The translations under genes were made by a program, and so were the position numbers. The notes under the pieces are model-generated. The model was given only the letters and a program-made list of their open reading frames with translations, did no database searches and was not told the DNA's origin. From positions 1 to 42,625 of the forward strand of contig CALCSG010000149.1 in assembly GCA_937894085.1 (NCBI GenBank): a stretch of DNA of 42,625 bases, read 5' to 3'. Origin of the DNA: an uncultured Gammaproteobacteria bacterium. GTDB taxonomy: Bacteria; Pseudomonadota; Gammaproteobacteria; GCA-001735895. Positions 37,433 to 42,625 of the stretch are shown here, one piece after another (the first letter of the stretch is position 1; the number at the start of each line of letters is the position of its first letter).

Positions 37433-38902
37433 TCAACCTACGGCGCCTTCAAGCGTCAGGTTCAATAATTTTTGTGCCTCCACCGCAAATTCCATAGGTA
37501 ATTCCTTGAACACTTCTTTACAGAATCCATTCACAATCATCGACACGGCATCTTCTTCTGATATTCCGCGCTGGCGACAGTAAAATAGCTGGTCATCAGA
37601 AATTTTGGAGGTGGTCGCTTCGTGTTCTACCTCGGCATCAGGGTTCATGACCTCGATATACGGGAAGGTATGCGCTGCACACTGGTCACCCAGCAACAGG
37701 GAATCACACTGGGTGTGATTACGTGCATTCACCGCACCTTTCGACATACGGACCAGTCCTCGATAGGTGTTCTGTCCGTGTCCGGCAGAAATCCCTTTAG
37801 AGACGATGGTGCTTTTGGTATTTGCTCCAATGTGAATCATTTTGGTACCGGTATCGGCCTGTTGCCGGCCACGAGTTACCGCCACGGAATAAAACTCGCC
37901 TACCGAGTCATCACCGATTAACAGGCAACTCGGATACTTCCAGGTGATTGCCGATCCGGTTTCTACCTGGGTCCATGATATGTGCGAGCGTTTACCACGA
38001 CAGGCACCGCGTTTGGTGACGAAGTTATAGATTCCACCTTTACCCTGTTCATCACCGGGATACCAGTTTTGCACAGTGGAATACTTAATAGAGGCATCAT
38101 CCATCGCAACCAGTTCCACTACTGCGGCATGCAACTGATTTTCATCGCGCATGGGGGCGGTACAACCCTCTAGATAACTCACGGAACTACCTGCCTCGGC
38201 AATAATAAGCGTGCGTTCAAACTGCCCGGTATTGGCTTCATTGATGCGAAAATAAGTCGATAATTCCATCGGGCAGCGAACACCTTGAGGAATGTACACA
38301 AAGGTACCATCGGTAAATACGGCGGCATTCAGGGCTGCGTAAAAATTATCGGAATAAGGCACTACAGAACCCATATATTTCTGTACCAGTTGCGGATGTT
38401 TTTGAATCGCTTCTGACATGGAACAGAAAATTACACCCGCATCAGCCAGACTCTTACGAAAGGTAGTGGCTACGGAGACACTGTCGAATACCGCATCGAC
38501 CGCAGCGCCCGCTAGTGCTTTTTGTTCTTCCAGCGGAATACCCAGTTTGTTGTAGGCCTCGAGCAATTGAGGGTCGACCTCATCCAGGCTGTTCAGACTT
38601 TCCTTTTTTTTAGGTGCAGAATAGTAGGACATGGACTGGAAATCGATATCAGGATGCTTTACGTGAGCCCATTCAGGATCTTCCATCGCTAACCATCGGC
38701 GATATGCCTTGAGGCGCCATTCCAGTACCCAGTCCGGTTCGTTCTTTTTGGCGGAAATTTTAAGGATAGTGTTTTCGCTAAGACCAGGAGGGAAAGTGTC
38801 AGATTCAATGGGCGTGACAAAGCCGTGTGCATACCCGCTGCGGATTAAATCATCGATGGGAGTTTGATCATTTTCCTGGTCATTTTTCAGGGCCGAACGC
38901 AT
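37433..38902 (-). CDS. sufB: SufB, Fe-S assembly scaffold subunit
   Basis: 489 residues, full length. SufB carries the nascent cluster in the SufBCD complex. The family blocks [61 protein letters not shown], the YLEGCTAP Cys, [39 protein letters not shown] and the C-terminal [20 protein letters not shown] are all present. It is the first gene of the operon. AAAGGT precedes the start by about seven bases, and a perfect 19-bp palindrome lies 20 bases upstream of the start codon. Confidence 0.97.
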   Translation of the reverse strand: MRSALKNDQENDQTPIDDLIRSGYAHGFVTPIESDTFPPGLSENTILKISAKKNEPDWVLEWRLKAYRRWLAMEDPEWAHVKHPDIDFQSMSYYSAPKKKESLNSLDEVDPQLLEAYNKLGIPLEEQKALAGAAVDAVFDSVSVATTFRKSLADAGVIFCSMSEAIQKHPQLVQKYMGSVVPYSDNFYAALNAAVFTDGTFVYIPQGVRCPMELSTYFRINEANTGQFERTLIIAEAGSSVSYLEGCTAPMRDENQLHAAVVELVAMDDASIKYSTVQNWYPGDEQGKGGIYNFVTKRGACRGKRSHISWTQVETGSAITWKYPSCLLIGDDSVGEFYSVAVTRGRQQADTGTKMIHIGANTKSTIVSKGISAGHGQNTYRGLVRMSKGAVNARNHTQCDSLLLGDQCAAHTFPYIEVMNPDAEVEHEATTSKISDDQLFYCRQRGISEEDAVSMIVNGFCKEVFKELPMEFAVEAQKLLNLTLEGAVG

Positions 38903-38922
38903 ATTAGCTACCTTTGTTAATT

Positions 38923-38941
38923 CCTGAGTAAATTACTCAGG
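38923..38941 (-). promoter_or_regulatory. 19-bp perfect palindrome upstream of sufB, probable IscR/Rrf2-type operator
   Basis: CCTGAGTAA-A-TTACTCAGG, written on the + strand, 21 bases before the sufB start codon. The spacing and the TGAGTAA...TTACTCA core resemble type 1 IscR-like sites of Rrf2 regulators that control suf and isc operons. No rrf2 gene is in the window. It probably overlaps the promoter, giving Fe-S-dependent repression. Confidence 0.6.
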
Positions 38942-39133
38942 TATTACCCATGTATACGCTTATCGATACAAATAACAACACTTATTAAAATGGGGGTATG
39001 CTGAAATTGTGGCATTTCCCGCCATTTGTGTGTCTATATTAGCTACTAACCAAAGAGGGACAACTGATCCAGAAATCTGAGATAAAAATGACCTGAACGT
39101 AAACATTCAACGGTTCAACTCATTTGCGATGCT
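38942..39133. other. Intergenic region between sufB and nhaA
   Basis: On the - strand, TTGTAT at about 38965-38970 and TAATAC close to 38946 could be the suf promoter. No clear terminator of nhaA was seen. Confidence 0.35.
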
Positions 39134-40498
39134 TTATTGTGTCAGATTGATTGTTTTGTTACTTATTTTAGTAGATATAATTCGAAGATATAATATGCCA
39201 AGAATTGCAGAAATAACTGAGGCGAACAAAATCGATGTTTTAGCGCTATGAAGATGCTCTGGTTGCGTGTCAAACCCCAGCGTGGCTATAAATGTCGACA
39301 TGGTAAAGCCAATACCGGCTATCAGTGATACACCTATTACGTGGTGAAGATTAATGCCATCAGGTAAACGTCCAATTTTGTATCTTAGGCCAAGCCAGCA
39401 TGCGCCTGAAATACCAACCAGTTTACCAACTACAAGTCCAGTAACAATTCCTAATCCCGTTGGATGTTGAAGGCTCTCTATAAATGAGCTTACGCTAAAT
39501 ACCACACCCGCATTAACCAGAGCAAATAGTGGCAGGACAAATAATGCGACGGGTAAGTCCAGCGCATCTTCCCAGCGGCGCAGAGGGGTGCTGGCGCTTT
39601 CCGCAAAATCACGTATCTCCAGCACTTGTTCATGATCCTGACGACTACCGAGAACATCAACCTGATCTTCATTATTTTGCATTGAATTAATTTTAGTTTT
39701 CGCTTTATCGAGCAATTTACCAGGTGCCAACATGGGTCTTGCGGGAATCGTTAAAGCAATAGCGACGCCTGCAAAAGTAGGATGAACACCGGATTTAAGC
39801 ATCGTCCACCAGGCGGCAATGCCAACAATGATATAGAAAACAGGCTGGCGGATACCTGCATAATTAGCCACAGCCAAAAACGCGATCAGAGTAAAGGAGG
39901 TTAACAGAAATGTTACCGATATATCCTGTGTATAGAATAAGGCAATCACCAGTATAGCGCCGACATCATCGACGATGGCCAGGCCAACGATAAAAGCTAA
40001 CAGGCTAGTGGGAATGTGTTTTCTAACCAGGGTGAGCACACCTAAGGCAAATGCCGTATCTGTCGCCATCGGGATACCCCATCCAATCTGTGAATCTAAA
40101 GACCAGTTGAAAAATGAGTAGATTACCGCTGGACAAACCATGCCACCGACAGCACAAAGAATTAACATGCGTCGATTTTCTGATAAAGCAAGATCCCCCG
40201 CGAGTACTTCACGTTTGATTTCAAGTCCGATGAGGAAGAAAAATATGACCATCAAACCATCATTAATAATATATTTTAGTGAAGCCTGTAGCTCGATATC
40301 ACCCAGAAAAATACCAATCGGTATATGAGTGAGATTCTGATAAGTAGAAGCATAATCTGAATTTGCCCACCACAGGGCCGTGATAGTGGCGACCAGAAGA
40401 AACAGACTGGATGTAGTCTGTGCACGTATAAAGGTTGAAAAAGGGGGCTGAATGTTTTTCAGACCACGCTGCAATAAATTATTTGTGTGATCAGTCAT
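39134..40498 (-). CDS. nhaA: NhaA Na+/H+ antiporter
   Basis: 454 residues with the usual eleven to twelve membrane segments. NhaA exchanges two protons for one sodium ion across the inner membrane and supports pH and salt homeostasis. The paired ion-binding aspartates are in GLAIVDDVGAI, the family blocks GIPMATDTAFALGVL, FFFLIGLEIKREVL and GIGFTMSTFIA are intact. A hydrophilic insertion of about 45 residues (around KTKINSMQNNEDQVDVLGSR) between the two halves is typical of the longer NhaA forms. ATG 40498 is chosen because GGATGA lies ahead of it; ATG 40507 in the same frame adds three residues. Transcribed apart from suf, with 231 bases between them. Confidence 0.93.
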   Translation of the reverse strand: MTDHTNNLLQRGLKNIQPPFSTFIRAQTTSSLFLLVATITALWWANSDYASTYQNLTHIPIGIFLGDIELQASLKYIINDGLMVIFFFLIGLEIKREVLAGDLALSENRRMLILCAVGGMVCPAVIYSFFNWSLDSQIGWGIPMATDTAFALGVLTLVRKHIPTSLLAFIVGLAIVDDVGAILVIALFYTQDISVTFLLTSFTLIAFLAVANYAGIRQPVFYIIVGIAAWWTMLKSGVHPTFAGVAIALTIPARPMLAPGKLLDKAKTKINSMQNNEDQVDVLGSRQDHEQVLEIRDFAESASTPLRRWEDALDLPVALFVLPLFALVNAGVVFSVSSFIESLQHPTGLGIVTGLVVGKLVGISGACWLGLRYKIGRLPDGINLHHVIGVSLIAGIGFTMSTFIATLGFDTQPEHLHSAKTSILFASVISAILGILYLRIISTKISNKTINLTQ

Positions 40499-40641
40499 TT
40501 TAGTCATCCAGTTGTCTATTATTAAGTTGTGCAGAAAATATATTAGAAGTTAATTCCAATAGTCGTAGACTCCCACATAAGATTCGCTATAAGAAATATG
40601 AAGCCTACATAATCGTCGTGCGTTTAAGCCCGGTTGATGCG

Positions 40642-40719
40642 TTAGACAGGCCAGGCTTCAACACGGTTTTTGCCTTTTAATTTTGCCGCATATAGAGCTT
40701 TATCTGCGTACCTGATCAT
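40642..40719 (-). pseudogene. C-terminal tail of a GGDEF diguanylate cyclase
   Basis: About 24 codons: IRYADKALYAAKLKGKNRVEAWPV, the invariant ADxALYxAKxxGxNRV end of GGDEF domains. Everything upstream is replaced: the bases coding for its first residues overlap the end of the TusE-like reading frame, so this is a recombination junction. Confidence 0.75.
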
Positions 40720-41067
40720 AATCGATGCCACTAATGGCTAATTCCATAAACAGGCGATGTGGATATTTACGACCGTCCTGGCTAGCCAATGTATTGTCAA
40801 GCATATCACCTAACTCACGACCGTTTTCAGGCACACCATGTTCCCGATAGTAGTCGCGCAATAACTGCGCTACCTGTAGGTGAGCATCAGTGAGCGCTAT
40901 ACCTTCGTCCCTGGCAACTTTGCGCGCCTGATCTTCATTCCAGCCATGTAATACTGCTTCGCGATTGATTATTGCGCTGCTGACTGGCCAATGTCGGTAT
41001 CAACGCTGACATCCATCAATTTTACAATCTCAGCGAATTCATCAACGATTTTTTCTCTATCAGTCAT
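40700..41067 (-). pseudogene. TusE/DsrC-like sulfur relay protein, frameshifted and lacking the C-terminal cysteines
   Basis: From 40978 down to TAA 40700-40702 the frame reads WNEDQARKVARDEGIALTDAH, then LLRDYYREHG, RELGDML and RKYPHRLFMELAISGI. The pattern Wn.e.A...A.eegi.Lt.aH...lLRdYY is that of DsrC/TusE. The usual C-terminal Cys pair is missing. This frame has no start codon. In another frame a strong ribosome site (AAAGGAG) and ATG 41067 begin MTDREKIVDEFAEIVKLMDV, which after DTDIG would meet the TusE frame if one base were changed near 40975-40985. I take it as one gene broken by a frameshift, with its last part joined to GGDEF sequence. Annotation is approximate. Confidence 0.65.
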
Positions 41068-41478
41068 ATAGTTTACTCCTTTATGGATAATGTCGCGGTG
41101 TGAAGACTTTACCAGTGGGGATAATGTTCCCAGGATAAAAAAGGCCTGCACCGAAGAGGCTATAATGACTACAGATTTTTCTTCAAAAGCCGGAAAAAAT
41201 TGTACAAAAACCAGCACCAGGATTGTACCCACCACGAGCCCGGAGATATTTCCCATAAGAATATAAAGTACCCGGCTTTTAGGTATGAACAATACAAAAA
41301 ATAATTTCTTGCTCAAGCGAAGACAGATAAAAACAAGGCTCACATAAAAAAACATATCTACGATCAGATATATGTCATCCTTAGCGTAATTCAGCAACGA
41401 ACTATAGAGTAAATACGAAATAGCAAGTGCCAGCAAATCAGTTATTCTGGAGGCAAGGTTGGAAGTTTCTGAAAACAT
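40969..41478 (-). CDS. Hypothetical membrane protein with four membrane segments
   Basis: 169 residues. Membrane segments at about 12-32, 36-56, 71-94 and 101-122, followed by a hydrophilic C-terminal part. No family is recognised. Residues 138-169 begin at an internal ATG (41067) with its own strong ribosome site and may really be the start of the TusE-like gene. If so, the membrane protein has lost its own stop and reads into that gene. The native start is uncertain because only a weak GGAA precedes ATG 41478. Confidence 0.55.
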   Translation of the reverse strand: MFSETSNLASRITDLLALAISYLLYSSLLNYAKDDIYLIVDMFFYVSLVFICLRLSKKLFFVLFIPKSRVLYILMGNISGLVVGTILVLVFVQFFPAFEEKSVVIIASSVQAFFILGTLSPLVKSSHRDIIHKGVNYMTDREKIVDEFAEIVKLMDVSVDTDIGQSAAQ

Positions 41479-41503
41479 CGTAAGTTAAATTTCCATTAAT
41501 AGT

Positions 41504-41541
41504 TAAAAATTCTGTGGCTATACAGAAAAGCTTTTCCACAG
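41504..41541 (-). terminator. Intrinsic terminator after the small Cys-rich gene
   Basis: On the - strand CTGTGG (41536-41541) and CCACAG (41512-41517) form a stem around the self-complementary AAAAGCTTTT, followed by AATTTTT. It lies 40 bases past the stop of the gene at 41581-41808. Confidence 0.6.
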
Positions 41542-41580
41542 CTTATAAAAAATCATTTATGCAAAGTTGAGTGGGATGAT

Positions 41581-41808
41581 TTAGTTCTTCATCGTCGTAG
41601 TGACTACGTTGTTAAGCACGCGAATATTTCCTTCCCATCCGCACGGATAGTTATGGCAGCGATAACGGTGCACGGGAAATATCGGGCTAAATATGCGATC
41701 TATAAAGCGGCGACGTATCCGCATTAAATATTTTTCAGTGCACACCGGGCAGCCAGACCTGGAGAAAGTGCCTTTATTAGACGATTCGTAATTTTGTTTG
41801 TGTTGCAT
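41581..41808 (-). CDS. Small Cys-rich protein, possible zinc ribbon
   Basis: 75 residues with two Cys pairs, SGCPVCTEKYL near residue 20 and YRCHNYPCGWEG near residue 50, separated by a basic stretch (MRIRRRFIDRIF). The arrangement is that of a small zinc-ribbon, but no family is recognised. CAGGAG lies ten bases ahead of the start, and a terminator follows, so it is likely a real gene. Confidence 0.65.
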   Translation of the reverse strand: MQHKQNYESSNKGTFSRSGCPVCTEKYLMRIRRRFIDRIFSPIFPVHRYRCHNYPCGWEGNIRVLNNVVTTTMKN

Positions 41809-41967
41809 GATTAGTAACTCCTGGTTGAATTCGATTCGTTGAGCAGGAAATACGGCATTGAATCTTAACCAGTGAAGTAGTCGCCTTTAATGGTGACAGC
41901 ATTCGTATTTTTAAGGTTAACGACGATATTTTATGACGCAATATTACGCGTGTGTTTGCGGTCCGTC

Positions 41968-41983
41968 TGTACGTTAACGAACA
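41968..41983. promoter_or_regulatory. Palindromic motif TGTACGTTAACGAACA
   Basis: One of three copies of TGTNCGNTNNCGNACA in the window. 14 of 16 positions are palindromic. It stands between the divergent small Cys-rich gene and the lipoprotein remnant. Confidence 0.45.
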
Positions 41984-42023
41984 CTCAATCTTATTTTAAA
42001 TTTGCGCCGGAATCGCGCCCGCA

Positions 42024-42039
42024 TGTGCGGTAGCGTACA
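42024..42039. promoter_or_regulatory. Palindromic motif TGTGCGGTAGCGTACA
   Basis: Third copy of the motif, 41 bases after the previous one. Flanked by ATAC on one side, as at 23083. Confidence 0.45.
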
Positions 42040-42184
42040 TACAGAAATGTATTTATATGCGAACCTGCAGGTCAGCGTAATGATGATCTTGCCAGTGGCC
42101 AGGTTGCCCACCACGCTCTGCAGGAATCCTTTCTGCCGGATATGGACGCATACACGGTTTAGTTAAATCCGTCTGGATCAAAAA

Positions 42185-42403
42185 ATTAAGACATACATAA
42201 ACGCCGTTGCTGTATTGTTAATTACTTGCCTGCTTGCTGGCTGTAGTAGTATTCCGGTATCTCAGGACTATTTGCCTGCAGCGGATTTCTCAGGCTTGAA
42301 AAGCTATCGCTGGAGTGCAGATAGCCTGCAAATGGAAAAGGAAACTAGAGGCAATAACCCCTTGATGCACAGCCGTATACACGTTCGGTTGATTGCCAAA
42401 TGA
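42185..42403 (+). pseudogene. DUF4136 lipoprotein, truncated remnant
   Basis: The frame reads IKTYINAVAVLLITCLLAGC, a signal peptide with lipobox, then SQDYLPAADFSGLKSYRWSAD, the start of the DUF4136 domain, and NPLMHSRIHVRLIAK before TGA 42401-42403. An ATT stands where the start ATG would be expected, and the domain ends after about 60 of the usual 170 residues. Read only from TTG 42215, the signal peptide would be incomplete. Hence a decayed gene. Confidence 0.6.
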
Positions 42404-42449
42404 TAGTCAAAATGCAGCTTCCTTTCACTTAACAAAGAGCACTATAGAC

Positions 42450-42596
42450 ATGAAAAAAATTATTCCATTATTAGGTCTGTTACTGCTAGTAACGCAGGCA
42501 AATGCAGCCGACCTGGATACCAGACAATTATATTTTGGTGCCGGTGTTGGCTTTAACAGTATTTATAATAGTGTAACTATTCAGCGTAAATTATAG
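42450..42596 (+). pseudogene. N-terminal fragment of an outer-membrane beta-barrel protein
   Basis: 48 codons from ATG 42450: signal peptide MKKIIPLLGLLLLVTQANA, then ADLDTRQLYFGAGVGFNS, one beta-strand of a barrel, and TAG 42594-42596. Family members have about 170-220 residues, so it is truncated. A short real peptide cannot be excluded, because the window ends 29 bases later. Confidence 0.5.
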
Positions 42597-42625
42597 GAAA
42601 AACATCTTGACAGGGTTTTAGCGTG

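Larger units (their letters stand above)
41809..42184. other. Intergenic region with two palindromic motif copies and a short remnant
   Basis: Holds the 16-bp motifs at 41968 and 42024. A stretch from about 42077 to TAG 42162 (NDDLASGQVAHHALQESFLPDMDAYTV) is open but has no start and no recognised family. Otherwise nothing seen. Confidence 0.45.

Noticed and set aside
41512-41541. TTTTCCACAG as a DnaA box and replication origin
   Set aside because: A single near match inside a terminator hairpin; no cluster of boxes or origin genes nearby.

Overview
The window looks like a chromosomal stretch of a proteobacterium, most likely a gammaproteobacterium with sulfur metabolism. The reasons are the suf operon, an NhaA antiporter, a periplasmic tandem rhodanese, a DsrE-family protein, a broken TusE/DsrC-like gene, and dense signal-transduction genes of environmental Proteobacteria. 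This placement is inferred from gene content only. No tRNA, rRNA or CRISPR array was seen.

Region 1 (1-14100, all + strand) is a nearly gapless block of seven signalling genes. They are a sensor kinase cut by the left edge, a second membrane sensor kinase, a small Rcp1-like response regulator, a 1417-residue hybrid kinase (REC-GAF-PAS3-GAF-HisKA-HATPase-REC-HPt), a REC-EAL-REC c-di-GMP phosphodiesterase, a five-PAS HisKA_2 kinase and a REC-ANTAR antiterminator. Phosphorelay, second-messenger and RNA-level outputs therefore sit side by side. The first two kinases share a perfectly identical 224-bp block, a sign of recent gene conversion.

Region 2 (14.1-21 kb) is sparse and decayed. Intact genes are a secreted rhodanese, a DsrE-like protein and a lipoprotein with four Ig-like repeats. 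Between them lie remnants of a TSP3-repeat surface protein, an outer-membrane barrel protein, a possible organomercurial-lyase tail, an IS6-family transposase, a PRC-barrel protein and a MITE-like inverted repeat.

Region 3 (20.9-32.6 kb, + strand) is a stress and detoxification set: a SpoIIAA-like protein, an oleate hydratase-like flavoprotein, a DUF1840 protein, a CopB-type copper ATPase, a broken short-chain dehydrogenase, catalase-peroxidase KatG, a coiled-coil stress protein, a frameshifted MerA-like flavoprotein disulfide reductase and a frameshifted enzyme I-like phosphotransferase. A 223-bp MITE-like element with 12-bp flanking direct repeats and an integrase tail follow, marking a likely insertion hotspot.

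Region 4 (33.2-42.6 kb, mostly - strand) carries two small genes of unknown function, the compact operon sufBCD-sufT-sufA-sufE (no sufS) behind a 19-bp perfect palindrome that resembles an IscR-type operator, then nhaA. Past nhaA there is more decay: a GGDEF tail fused to a frameshifted TusE/DsrC-like gene, a membrane protein, a small Cys-rich protein, and fragments of a DUF4136 lipoprotein and an outer-membrane protein. A 16-bp palindromic motif (TGTNCGNTNNCGNACA) recurs three times in the intergenic DNA of regions 3 and 4.
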